Positions 1 to 7,793 of a stretch of 64,000 bases of DNA are shown here, piece after piece; the stretch's first letter is position 1; each line of letters starts with the position of its first letter. The stretch covers positions 6,967 to 70,966 of the forward strand of contig CAZGGG010000008.1 of NCBI GenBank assembly GCA_964525165.1. Direction: 5' to 3'. The stretch comes from JAWLFI01 sp964525165 (lineage in GTDB: Bacteria; Bacteroidota; Bacteroidia; Chitinophagales; Saprospiraceae). The position numbers were made by a program, and so were the translations under genes. The notes under the pieces are model-generated. The model worked only from the letters and a program-made list of their open reading frames with translations, made no database searches and had not been told where the DNA came from.

Positions 1-78
1 TTTAATCTCTTTTTGTGCAGAAACCATATTGATTGAGAAACCAATCAGAAGAAGAAATACCCATTTTAAGCTTTGCAT
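1..78 (-). CDS. N-terminal end of a secreted protein (cut by window edge)
   Basis: Only the first 26 codons lie in the window, read leftward from an ATG at 78. They encode a classic signal peptide: Lys-5, a hydrophobic core (WVFLLLIGFSI) and a likely signal peptidase I site after SAQ. The product is therefore exported to the periplasm, outer membrane or exterior. Nothing of the mature protein is visible, so no function can be given. The 105 bases between this start and the exonuclease gene are AT-rich and must hold its promoter. Confidence 0.6.
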   Translation of the reverse strand, partial: MQSLKWVFLLLIGFSINMVSAQKEIK

Positions 79-183
79 GTAATTATAGTTTTGTGAGTAA
101 ACATTTACTGTAAATATACACTCTGACAGATATAAAGTTGTAGAACTTATACGAATTCAAGTGAATCATAGAGATAAGTAACA

Positions 184-720
184 TTATCCCGGCCAAGTAC
201 CCATATGTATGCGGTATAATTCTGTCGTATTCCATGCATCCCAATATGCTCGGTGATGTTGTCCTTCAAACTCAATACCTTCATACTGCAGGGCTTTTTT
301 CAATCCTACTGTGTGATTAAGGCCATGAAACATAGCGTAGCTTTTTTTCAAATCTAGATGTCTTGGAATCCAATGTGTATCTATCTCATGTTGGTCACAG
401 TCGGCTTTTAAGAATTTTTCATCCTTATGTCCCCATGCAATAAAAAGGAGTTCTTCATCCGGAAGCCAATATCGAAAATCTTCTATAATCTGGTCAAAGG
501 TCTTGGCTCTTGAAACATCTTGTTGTTGGATGCCTGTCAATTGCTTACAGTAATTCGAAAGATAAGGAGCCAATACCGGTTGGATAAAGGATTGAAACTC
601 TGAATCTATATCCCCATATTCATTCAATTGGAAAGCTGCAATCTCAATGATTTCTTGCTTGGAGGCAAAAGATTGACCTTCCCAGCAGGTTAATTCAAGA
701 TCGTAGACAATGCGCTTCAA
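184..720 (-). CDS. DEDDh 3'-5' exonuclease (ERI-1/KapD type)
   Basis: A 178-residue stand-alone exonuclease of the RNase T/DnaQ superfamily, expected to trim single-stranded 3' ends of RNA or DNA with two metal ions. The four acidic residues and the general-base His are visible: DLEL near residues 7-10 (motif I), an Asp in the WGHKDEKFLKAD region (motif II), and HRAYWDA near residue 156 (motif III, His and Asp five apart). The order and length fit the ERI-1-like bacterial group often called KapD or sporulation-inhibitor-like exonuclease. The natural substrate is unknown. It is followed 29 bases away by the acyltransferase gene on the same strand, with which it may be co-transcribed. Confidence 0.8.
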   Translation of the reverse strand: MKRIVYDLELTCWEGQSFASKQEIIEIAAFQLNEYGDIDSEFQSFIQPVLAPYLSNYCKQLTGIQQQDVSRAKTFDQIIEDFRYWLPDEELLFIAWGHKDEKFLKADCDQHEIDTHWIPRHLDLKKSYAMFHGLNHTVGLKKALQYEGIEFEGQHHRAYWDAWNTTELYRIHMGTWPG

Positions 721-749
721 GTTGTTGGTTTATAGTTTGTTAGGGTGGT

Positions 750-2435
750 TTATTTTAGCTTTAATCCATATGCATCTAACCGGTTATGGTAATAGTATAA
801 AATTTTAAAGTTTTGAGAAAACACCATCCCCTTCTTAATGACCAACGGTTGTTCCGCATGATATTGTCCTAATCTTTTGATCCCTTCCCACATGATGGTT
901 TCCACATCCAAATGAAAGCCTTTCGGCAGATGTAAGGCTCCTTCTTTGGATAATTCAAAAAGCTGTTGAATGATTACGTATAAGTCATTCTTGAACTGTT
1001 CAACGGTGATGCTGAAGTCCTCTTCAGGCATTCTGAGTAAACCATAGATATCGAGATCCGGGTAACTTAATTCCAGTCTCTTGAATGCTGTAAATGCTAA
1101 TAGATGACTGGAAAGAACTAAGTTTTCCTTTTTGTACTGAAGGGCGATTTTTTCTCCGAGCGTTTTGGTATAGATGGATTCTCTTTGCTCATCTTTGACA
1201 ATCATGCCATTACGCATAAAGTATTCACTTATATCTATGGCGTTCCCCTGTTTGTCGACAGAAATACCTTCTTCAGATACTTCATTTCCGAAAACATCCA
1301 TAGGTTTTCCAAAACTTGTAATGATTTCATTTTCAGCAGAGAAAAGCCGATAGATAAATCGAATAATATTTCTGATGCTTTTTGACTTATCTGTACTGGA
1401 TCGAATATATTTTTCTCGACCTTCTCGCCGTAGGTGTTGTTCTATAAGGTATTTGGCTTCCAGTACGAAATGATAATTGAGCACCACCGGAACCACAAAA
1501 ATTTTATCGCTTCTACCCTTTTCAAGAATGAGTCTTTGCGCGTCCAGGCATGTACTTAATAAACCAAGCTTTAGTTTGTCTTCAAGTCTGCCAGATCTGG
1601 ATCTGGTTCCTCCCGGAAAAAAGATAGTGTTGACACCCTGCGCGAGACTGATGCTGGACATCGACTTCAGCGTGCTCATGTAGATTCGATTTTTCTTTCG
1701 TCTGTCCAGTCTGTAAGCTCCAAGTCGATTCATGAAATAGGCAGCAAACTCTGAATTATATAGATTGAGTCCTGCTCCATAGTGGAATGCAGGCATCCCC
1801 CCTACCAGATCCAGTACATATCCAATCAATATACTATCGAGGTTGCTAAAGTGAGTAGGAACTAAGACAACAGTACCGTGATCAAATAATGATCTAACGT
1901 GATCGACATACCCGATTGTATGCAGCCGCTCCTGCAGTCTGTGTTTCGTTCCCCAAAGACGAGGTATCCCTTTAGAAGCTGCAGCATTCAATAATCTTCC
2001 AAAGAAAAAGGTTAAGAACTTTCTCGCAAACAGAAAAGTCTTGAGCTTAAAATCACCTGCTATCTCTTCAGAGTATCGATTAATCACCTTTGAGAGCACT
2101 TCAAGATAGACTTCTTTCTTTTGCTTTGGATCTTCCAAAGGAGCCGCTTGCGCTAATTCGCTATTTATTTTTTTCCAGAAAAGTTTTTCATTAGGCGGAT
2201 CCACTTTCCAGGGTTCCCGCTTCATACGGTTTTGTTCCTGGTACATGGTTTTATTAATGATACCTAGTAGCTCATCTCCCTCCAATTGCTGAAAGTGGGC
2301 AATGGTATAATCATTGATACTTGAAACAAAATCACTTCTTCTTTGGTACAACTTGTAGATGGGCCAATCTTTGATATCAGGCCAAATGTGTTCTTTAGGT
2401 TCCTGATATTCCTCAAACAAACGATTCTCATTCAT
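750..2435 (-). CDS. PlsC-domain glycerolipid acyltransferase
   Basis: A 561-residue acyltransferase of the PlsC/GPAT superfamily that probably esterifies glycerol-3-phosphate or lysophosphatidate during phospholipid synthesis at the inner membrane. The catalytic H-x4-D motif is HFSNLD near residue 195, and the phosphate-binding FPGGTRSRSG lies near residue 274. At 561 residues it is far longer than a PlsC (about 240) and closer to a PlsB-like enzyme, with long N- and C-terminal extensions of unknown role. Its ATG overlaps the stop of engB in an ATGA junction (2432-2435), so the two are translationally coupled. GPAT and AGPAT activity cannot be told apart from sequence alone. Confidence 0.8.
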   Translation of the reverse strand: MNENRLFEEYQEPKEHIWPDIKDWPIYKLYQRRSDFVSSINDYTIAHFQQLEGDELLGIINKTMYQEQNRMKREPWKVDPPNEKLFWKKINSELAQAAPLEDPKQKKEVYLEVLSKVINRYSEEIAGDFKLKTFLFARKFLTFFFGRLLNAAASKGIPRLWGTKHRLQERLHTIGYVDHVRSLFDHGTVVLVPTHFSNLDSILIGYVLDLVGGMPAFHYGAGLNLYNSEFAAYFMNRLGAYRLDRRKKNRIYMSTLKSMSSISLAQGVNTIFFPGGTRSRSGRLEDKLKLGLLSTCLDAQRLILEKGRSDKIFVVPVVLNYHFVLEAKYLIEQHLRREGREKYIRSSTDKSKSIRNIIRFIYRLFSAENEIITSFGKPMDVFGNEVSEEGISVDKQGNAIDISEYFMRNGMIVKDEQRESIYTKTLGEKIALQYKKENLVLSSHLLAFTAFKRLELSYPDLDIYGLLRMPEEDFSITVEQFKNDLYVIIQQLFELSKEGALHLPKGFHLDVETIMWEGIKRLGQYHAEQPLVIKKGMVFSQNFKILYYYHNRLDAYGLKLK

Positions 2436-3040
2436 TGTCCCGATAGTAGTTTCGAATTCAGGCTTGCAATATATTCTAAAAGCGATTCAATTCCATCTCC
2501 TTTTAAGCTGCTGGTTTGAAAAGTTTCAGGCAGTTCTGCCCACTCGCTTTTCATAGCTTTTTGAAAAACAGATCTGAGCTGGGCTTTTTGGTTGCTTTTG
2601 AGTTTATCGGTCTTCGTAAAGACAATTATGAAAGGAATTTTTTTTCTCCCCAATCGGCTCATGAATTCCAGATCATTTTTTTGAGGGGGAATCCGGGCAT
2701 CCACCAAAACGCAGGCCATGACCAATTGAGGTCTCTTGCTGAGATAAGACATAATCATTTGATCCCAGGATTTACGCATTTGTTTGGATACTTTTGCATA
2801 TCCATATCCGGGGAGATCCACTAAATGCCACTCGTCATTAATCTTGAAAAAATTCAGTGTTTGCGTTTTTCCGGGTTGTTTGCTAACTCTTGCTATCGAA
2901 TTTCTTCCGGTCAAAGCATTCACTAAGGATGATTTTCCCACATTAGAACGACCTATGAAGGCATATTCGGGGACCATATCCTTGGGACATTGCTCATTTT
3001 TCGTATAACTACCTACGAACTTCACCTCATTCACTTCCAT
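2432..3040 (-). CDS. engB: ribosome biogenesis GTPase EngB/YsxC
   Basis: A small TRAFAC GTPase needed for assembly of the large ribosomal subunit. The G motifs are in order: GRSNVGKSS (G1, P-loop), the TQTLNFF effector stretch, DLPGYGYAKVS (G3, DxxG) and TKTDK (G4, N/TKxD). The ATG at 3040 (protein beginning MEVNEVKFVGSYTK) was chosen because other family members start here. An upstream in-frame ATG at 3085 would add 15 hydrophobic, non-conserved residues. The resulting 202 residues are the usual family length. The stop overlaps the start of the acyltransferase gene by four bases. Confidence 0.93.
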   Translation of the reverse strand: MEVNEVKFVGSYTKNEQCPKDMVPEYAFIGRSNVGKSSLVNALTGRNSIARVSKQPGKTQTLNFFKINDEWHLVDLPGYGYAKVSKQMRKSWDQMIMSYLSKRPQLVMACVLVDARIPPQKNDLEFMSRLGRKKIPFIIVFTKTDKLKSNQKAQLRSVFQKAMKSEWAELPETFQTSSLKGDGIESLLEYIASLNSKLLSGQ

Positions 3041-3154
3041 AATTCGTATATTAAATAAGTATTCAAAGGTACATAAGAAACACAATTGGCATAATCATGG
3101 TAGAGATAAGTGAGGATATTGTTTTCTTTGCGATCAAATTCTGAGTGGGGACTT

Positions 3155-3799
3155 ATGATGAGTAGACTTTTATGTGCGGCACTTCTGATTGGCTTGTGGA
3201 TTCCCATGCAAGCACAAACAAAGTTTGGTATTCGTGCAGGTCTCAACACAACTTCAGTGAATCCTGAGGCTCTATTGATTTTAAATAATAATGACGTAGA
3301 GGAGCTTCGTCTGGATCTAGAGAGAGCTCGATATGGTTTTCATTTAGGTGTTTTTTTACAAGTACAAGCAGATTTTTTATTTATCCAACCTGAAATATGG
3401 TTTCGTTCTAACAGTATTGATTATAGTTTACAAGATCTACAAATGACAAATGTGAACTCCATTGTCACAGAAAGATATCAGTATTTGGATATTCCCCTTC
3501 AATTTGGACTAAAAATGGGTCCTCTGCGACTAGGATGTGGCCCTGTGGGGCATTTATTTATCAATGCTTCTTCTGAGATTTCAGAAGGGGATTATGCTGA
3601 TGAGTACGAGCCCAGATTTAGGGACTTGACCGTAGGTTATATTGCCGGACTTGGGATTGACATCTGGAATTTCCATGTTGATTTTAATTACGAGGGTAGT
3701 TTTCAAAATTTTGGAGATCATTTCTACTTTTTTGGTGAGCGATATACTTTTGATAGAGCCCCTGCTCGTCTCATAGGCACCATAGGAATTTCATTTTAA
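3155..3799 (+). CDS. outer-membrane beta-barrel protein (PorT-like fold family)
   Basis: A signal peptide (MMSRLL, hydrophobic core, cleavage after MQAQ) is followed by about 190 residues of alternating hydrophobic/polar strands and a C-terminal aromatic strand (GTIGISF), the pattern of a small outer-membrane barrel. The opening TKFGIRAGLNTTS is typical of the Bacteroidota barrel families annotated as porin or PorT family. The start at 3155 (tandem ATGs) places the signal peptide at the N-terminus; an upstream in-frame ATG at 3110 would add a charged, non-signal stretch. No specific cargo or partner can be named. Confidence 0.65.
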   Translation: MMSRLLCAALLIGLWIPMQAQTKFGIRAGLNTTSVNPEALLILNNNDVEELRLDLERARYGFHLGVFLQVQADFLFIQPEIWFRSNSIDYSLQDLQMTNVNSIVTERYQYLDIPLQFGLKMGPLRLGCGPVGHLFINASSEISEGDYADEYEPRFRDLTVGYIAGLGIDIWNFHVDFNYEGSFQNFGDHFYFFGERYTFDRAPARLIGTIGISF

Positions 3800-3867
3800 C
3801 CTACCTTTTGGCAACAAATTGAGGTTTCATTTATTCACAATCTTGTATCATTGTACAAATCTGCTGA

Positions 3868-5466
3868 ATGAAGTCAAAGACCCTTTCTTTTGAGGATGTC
3901 CCTCAGTTTTCTGCTTTCGATAAAGCTTACCAAACCGATGCCAAACGTTTTGAAGCCTTATTGGGAAGATTGCCCGTGTCAGATTCCTTTAGCGACCAGA
4001 TAGAAGCTAAAAAAAGAAGCTATTCATTCGATCGGACTAAGCTGGTAGAAATCATTGCTCAGCAATATAGTAGGTTAAGGGAAGGGCATCAGTTGATCCC
4101 TGAAAATTTAGAAGCGCTTAAAGACGAAAATACCTTTACCATCATTACTGCGCACCAGCCTTCCTTGTTTACAGGGCCACTCTATTATATTTTTAAAATT
4201 GCCAGCGCTATTGTGCATGCGCGACAATTGAACAATCGTTATCCGGACTACCGTATCGTTCCCGTGTTTATCATTGGCGGAGAAGACCACGATTTTGAGG
4301 AGATCAATCATTTTTATTATCGAACTCAGAAATTTACCTGGCAGCAAGATGAGGGGGGCGCAGTCGGTCGATTGTCGACTCAAAACATTCATTCGGTTTT
4401 AGAGGAGTTGGGCACCCATTTGGGGTCCTCTTTCTATGGGAAGCAGATTCTTGACTTATTGAACGAGGCTTATCTTGGACATAAGACTCTGGGGGACGCG
4501 ACACATTTTTTTATCAGTCAATTGTTTAAAGACACTGAACTAGTCGTTGCTCAGATGGACGAACCTGAGTTTAAGAGGGCGTTCTCTCCTATCATCAGAG
4601 AGGAGGTCACAGAAGAGCGATCCCAATCTTTGATTCTTGATCAACAGCAGAAATTTCAGCAATTAGGCTTTCAACCTCAAGCGTTTGTTCGAGAAATCAA
4701 CTTCTTTTATCTCAGTCCGGGAGGCCGACATAGAATTGAACAGAAAGGGGATAGATTTATAGTAGTTGATACAGAGATGAGCCTTTCGGCAAAAGAGATG
4801 CTGGATGAAATTCAAAATGCTCCTGAGCGTTTCAGTCCCAATGTGGTGATGCGGCCCATTTATCAAGAATTCATTTTCCCTAACCTTGCCTATGTGGGTG
4901 GCGGTGGCGAATTGGCTTATTGGATGGATCGAAAGCAACAATTTGAAGCCTTTGGTTTGGAGTTTCCCATTTTAATCAGAAGACATTCTGCCTTTCTGAT
5001 AAAAAACAAAGACCTGGAGCGTTTAAAGGAGTTCCCATGGGAATTGAAGGATTGGTTACAAGATCCGGATGCATTGATTAAAAGGTACATTCGCGAATTA
5101 CATCCGGAGGAGATGGATTTTACACAATCTTACCGGGAGTTAAATCGTCTTTTCGACCTTATGAAACCGGAAATGAAGGAGTTGGATGCAAATTATTCAT
5201 ATTCTGTGGAGGCTGCCAGAGTGGATGCGCTCAAGACTATACAAAGATTGGAAAAGAAAGCTTTGAGCGCTCTAAAGCGCAAAGAGGAAAACGCTATCTC
5301 CAAAATTCGTCATCTGAGGAATATTCTGATTCCGGAAGGTAAACTTCAGGAGCGTCAAGATAACATAGTGGAATGGTATCAAGACTATGGACCTCGCATT
5401 ATCACAGATATTATTGATGGTCTCGAGGCTTTTGATCAGGAAGTTAAAGTGCTGGTTACTCCTTGA
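3868..5466 (+). CDS. bshC: bacillithiol synthase (cysteine-adding enzyme)
   Basis: Catalyses the last step of bacillithiol synthesis, joining cysteine to glucosaminyl malate; bacillithiol is the low-molecular-weight thiol of Firmicutes and many Bacteroidota. The 532 residues match BshC in length. The ITAHQPSLFTGPLYYIFKI stretch (residues about 92-110), FIIGGEDHDFEEI, and the conserved YVGGGGELAYW near residue 345 form the Rossmann-like core. A charged coiled-coil stretch (about residues 450-500) follows, as in the family. The stop lies inside the convergent accD gene, giving an 11-base tail-to-tail overlap. BshA and BshB are not in the window. Confidence 0.92.
   Translation: MKSKTLSFEDVPQFSAFDKAYQTDAKRFEALLGRLPVSDSFSDQIEAKKRSYSFDRTKLVEIIAQQYSRLREGHQLIPENLEALKDENTFTIITAHQPSLFTGPLYYIFKIASAIVHARQLNNRYPDYRIVPVFIIGGEDHDFEEINHFYYRTQKFTWQQDEGGAVGRLSTQNIHSVLEELGTHLGSSFYGKQILDLLNEAYLGHKTLGDATHFFISQLFKDTELVVAQMDEPEFKRAFSPIIREEVTEERSQSLILDQQQKFQQLGFQPQAFVREINFFYLSPGGRHRIEQKGDRFIVVDTEMSLSAKEMLDEIQNAPERFSPNVVMRPIYQEFIFPNLAYVGGGGELAYWMDRKQQFEAFGLEFPILIRRHSAFLIKNKDLERLKEFPWELKDWLQDPDALIKRYIRELHPEEMDFTQSYRELNRLFDLMKPEMKELDANYSYSVEAARVDALKTIQRLEKKALSALKRKEENAISKIRHLRNILIPEGKLQERQDNIVEWYQDYGPRIITDIIDGLEAFDQEVKVLVTP
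4781..4793 (+). repeat. dispersed word GCCTTTCGGCAAA, copy 1 (in bshC)
   Basis: Exact copy on the plus strand, read in the gene as Leu-Ser-Ala-Lys. The whole 15-base form ending AAAAG is present. Confidence 0.6.
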
Positions 5467-6304
5467 TGGGGAATAGGTATAATAGATCCTCAATCTTTTG
5501 TTTCAACTCTCTTCTGTCAACAATAAAGTCCAGGAAACCGTGCTCTAATAAAAATTCCGACCTCTGGAAGCCTTCCGGCAAATCCTGTTTAATTGTTTCT
5601 TTAATAACTCTCGGACCTGCAAAACCAATGAGTGCATTAGGTTCTGCGAAATTGATATCGCCTAACATTGCAAATGAGGCCGTTACCCCTCCGGTAGTGG
5701 GATCAGTCATGAAAGAAAAGTAGGGAATACCGGCTTTGGACAATTGTGAAAGCTTGGCAGAGGTTTTGGCCATTTGCATTAAACTGAATGCACTTTCCAT
5801 CATTCTAGCTCCTCCGGACTTGGAAATAATCATGAAGTGCACTTTATGCTCTAGGCAATAATCAATAGATCTCGCAATTTTTTCACCTACAACAGAACCC
5901 ATCGAGCCACCGATAAATGAAAAGTCCATGGCGGCTATGACAATCGGTCTCCTACCCGACTTTCCTTCTGCAACTGTAATCGCATCATCTAAATGTGTTT
6001 TAGATTTTGCTTTCTCCAATCGTTCGGAGTAAGGTTTGAGGTCGGTAAATTCAAGAAAATCGTAGGACTCTATATCCTCAAAGAGCAGATTGTAGTTTCC
6101 ATCAAAAATGAGTTCGAAGTAGTCGTGGGAACCAATTCGGGTATGGTGGTCGCACTCCGGGCACAAGTAAAAGTTTTCTTTCATTTCTTTTACCGTGCTC
6201 AAATGACTGCAATTCGGGCATTTGTGCCACAGACCATCAGGAGTTTCTTTTTTAAACTTTGTAGCTGTTTGAATACCGTCTTTTAGCCTTTTGAACCAGC
6301 CCAT
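5456..6304 (-). CDS. accD: acetyl-CoA carboxylase carboxyltransferase subunit beta
   Basis: Transfers carboxyl from carboxy-biotin to acetyl-CoA together with AccA, the committed step of fatty-acid synthesis. The N-terminal zinc ribbon has Cys-29, Cys-32, Cys-48 and Cys-51. The crotonase-fold core carries SGGARMMES and the glycine-rich TDPTTGGVTASFAMLGD that forms the oxyanion holes. Length (282) is normal. The gene faces bshC and ends inside its last codons, with hemE 60 bases upstream on the same strand. Confidence 0.95.
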   Translation of the reverse strand: MGWFKRLKDGIQTATKFKKETPDGLWHKCPNCSHLSTVKEMKENFYLCPECDHHTRIGSHDYFELIFDGNYNLLFEDIESYDFLEFTDLKPYSERLEKAKSKTHLDDAITVAEGKSGRRPIVIAAMDFSFIGGSMGSVVGEKIARSIDYCLEHKVHFMIISKSGGARMMESAFSLMQMAKTSAKLSQLSKAGIPYFSFMTDPTTGGVTASFAMLGDINFAEPNALIGFAGPRVIKETIKQDLPEGFQRSEFLLEHGFLDFIVDRRELKQKIEDLLYLFPIKE

Positions 6305-6364
6305 ATGCGCTTCAATTTTCTGTCGAGATGATAAATTTAGTCAAATTATGTTGACTTTGTAAGA

Positions 6365-7384
6365 TCAATACTGATAGGATTTCACAGCATTTACAAATGC
6401 CTTCACACCTTGCAGAGGCGTATCGGGGTATACCCCATGTCCTAAGTTGACAACATGACTTCCTCCAAATGCGCGAATCATTTGGTGTGTTTCCTCGGCA
6501 ATATTATCTGCCTGTCCATATAAAACCGCCGGATCCAGATTGCCTTGAACTACCCTACCCTTACTCAATTGAGTGCGTGCAAATGAAGGTCTGATATTCC
6601 AATCAAGCCCAATCGCATTTGCCGAAAGGCTATCAAATTCCGGAAGCATGAAGAATGCTCCTTTGGCAAAAAAGATCGTTGGAACGGATAAAGCATCCAA
6701 AATCCTTTTGACATATGGCATCGCAAATTCCTGATACAATTTTGGGCTCAAGAGTCCGGCCCAGGAATCAAACAGCTGGAGTACTTCCGCACCGGCAGCT
6801 TCTTGCGCACGCATATAGTGAATTATGCTCTGACTTAATTTCTCCAATAACTCATGGGCTAGTTTTGGTTCTTGTACCAAAAACTTTCTCGCCTTGGAGA
6901 ACGTTTTGGAGCCCCCTCCTTCTAACATATATGCTAATAAAGTCCAGGGTGCACCAGAAAATCCAATTAGTGTTTTTTCCGGAGCTAATTGGGCACGTGT
7001 TTTCTTTAAGGCTTCAAATACATATTTCAATTCTTCAAGTGTATGCTCCTCTGAAGAATTTAAGGCTTCAATATCCGCTGCGCTTTCGATAACACGGGGA
7101 AAATGGGGCCCTTTTCCTTTTATCATCTCATAAGGTAGCCCCATAGCTTCAGGAATCACTAAAATGTCACTGAAAATAATGGCAGCATCTACGTCTAATT
7201 CATCTACAGGTTGCAGCGTCACTTCTGCTGCCAAATCCGGTGTTTCCACCAATTCTTTAAATCCTGACAAGGATGCTCTTAAGGCTCTGTATTGAGGAAG
7301 GATTCTTCCGGCTTGTCTCATAAGCCATACGGGAGGTCTTTCGACGGACTCACCATTCAATGTTTTGACGAGTAGTTTTTCCAT
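6365..7384 (-). CDS. hemE: uroporphyrinogen decarboxylase
   Basis: Decarboxylates the four acetate side chains of uroporphyrinogen III to give coproporphyrinogen III in haem synthesis. The signature RQAGRILPQYRA lies near residue 24, followed by IIFSDILVIPEAMG (substrate Asp region), GFSGAPWTLLAYM and the C-terminal GHGVYPDTP. The 339-residue length is typical. No other haem gene lies nearby, as is common in this phylum. The start ATG at 7384 faces the structured gene-free stretch. Confidence 0.95.
   Translation of the reverse strand: MEKLLVKTLNGESVERPPVWLMRQAGRILPQYRALRASLSGFKELVETPDLAAEVTLQPVDELDVDAAIIFSDILVIPEAMGLPYEMIKGKGPHFPRVIESAADIEALNSSEEHTLEELKYVFEALKKTRAQLAPEKTLIGFSGAPWTLLAYMLEGGGSKTFSKARKFLVQEPKLAHELLEKLSQSIIHYMRAQEAAGAEVLQLFDSWAGLLSPKLYQEFAMPYVKRILDALSVPTIFFAKGAFFMLPEFDSLSANAIGLDWNIRPSFARTQLSKGRVVQGNLDPAVLYGQADNIAEETHQMIRAFGGSHVVNLGHGVYPDTPLQGVKAFVNAVKSYQY
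6618..6630 (-). repeat. dispersed word GCCTTTCGGCAAA, copy 2 (in hemE)
   Basis: Exact copy on the minus strand, the same strand as the gene, read as Leu-Ser-Ala-Asn. Confidence 0.6.
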
Positions 7385-7470
7385 GTGCGAAAGATAGTAA
7401 AAGCTGGAAACAGCTAAAATTATTAGTAGTTTTGAGCTGAATTTTACTTAAAATATGACGGAGATTCGTT

Positions 7471-7507
7471 AAAAATAAAAAACCCCGTTGTCATACAGAC
7501 AACGAGG
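7471..7507 (-). terminator. intrinsic terminator with no gene assigned
   Basis: In leftward RNA a 10-bp stem (CCTCGTTGTC with GACAACGGGG, one G-U pair, loop TGTAT) is followed by TTTTTTATTTTT. In the opposite direction the G-U becomes a C-A mismatch and there is no T tract, so the terminator works on minus-strand transcripts. The nearest gene on its right is dnaG, which runs the other way. It therefore ends an unidentified minus-strand RNA beginning between about 7510 and 7790. Confidence 0.7.
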
Positions 7508-7557
7508 TCGAACACACTATGAGAACACCCTAAAATCTTAATCTGATTCAGTTGTTC

Positions 7558-7573
7558 TATACAATTATAAACA
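7558..7573. repeat. 16-base direct repeat, copy A (abuts the contig join)
   Basis: TATACAATTATAAACA ends exactly at the run of N. The second copy is at 7708-7723. A contig end that repeats a word found inside the next contig usually marks an unresolved overlap. Confidence 0.85.
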
Positions 7574-7583
7574 NNNNNNNNNN
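7574..7583. other. assembly gap (10 N)
   Basis: Nominal 10-N spacer. The left flank repeats at 7708-7723, so either the true distance is unknown or 7574-7723 is a spurious insertion. Confidence 0.95.
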
Positions 7584-7616
7584 CGCGTACCGGAGATCCT
7601 GCGTCACGCCTTCCAT
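7584..7616 (-). CDS. possible first 11 codons of a foreign FtsX-type permease
   Basis: Read leftward from an ATG at 7616 the sequence gives MEGVTQDLRYA and then runs into the gap in frame. An AGGAGG Shine-Dalgarno sits at 7625-7630, eight bases upstream of the ATG, which is unusual for Bacteroidota. The QDLRYA motif resembles the N-terminus of large MacB/FtsX permeases of the ADOP type common in Acidobacteria and Gemmatimonadota. The patch is also richer in G+C than its surroundings. It may be a real truncated gene whose body is missing from the gap, or a contaminating contig end. Confidence 0.3.
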
Positions 7617-7707
7617 CGTCCACTCCTCCTTTTTACGAGGTGTTTCAACTCACGCCATCGATTGCGAATTCCATTTTCTATTGCATTAAATTACACTATC
7701 AGAGAAA

Positions 7708-7723
7708 TATACAATTATAAACA
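7708..7723. repeat. 16-base direct repeat, copy B
   Basis: Identical to 7558-7573. If the two copies are one locus, the sequence should run directly from 7573 to 7724 and the intervening 150 bases are artefact. Confidence 0.85.
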
Positions 7724-7793
7724 AAATAGTGGAATTTCGCCAACTTTACCATAGAATACATTACAATAAACTGATATACCCAAATAAAAGACC

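Larger units (their letters stand above)
7385..7793. other. gene-free stretch between hemE and dnaG
   Basis: About 409 bases without a convincing complete gene. It contains the leader of hemE, an orphan minus-strand terminator (7471-7507), a 16-base direct repeat (7558-7573 and 7708-7723), a 10-N contig join, a GC-rich 46-base patch that reads as the start of a permease gene (7584-7630), and the short AT-rich dnaG upstream region. The sequence on the two sides of the join may not belong together. Confidence 0.6.
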
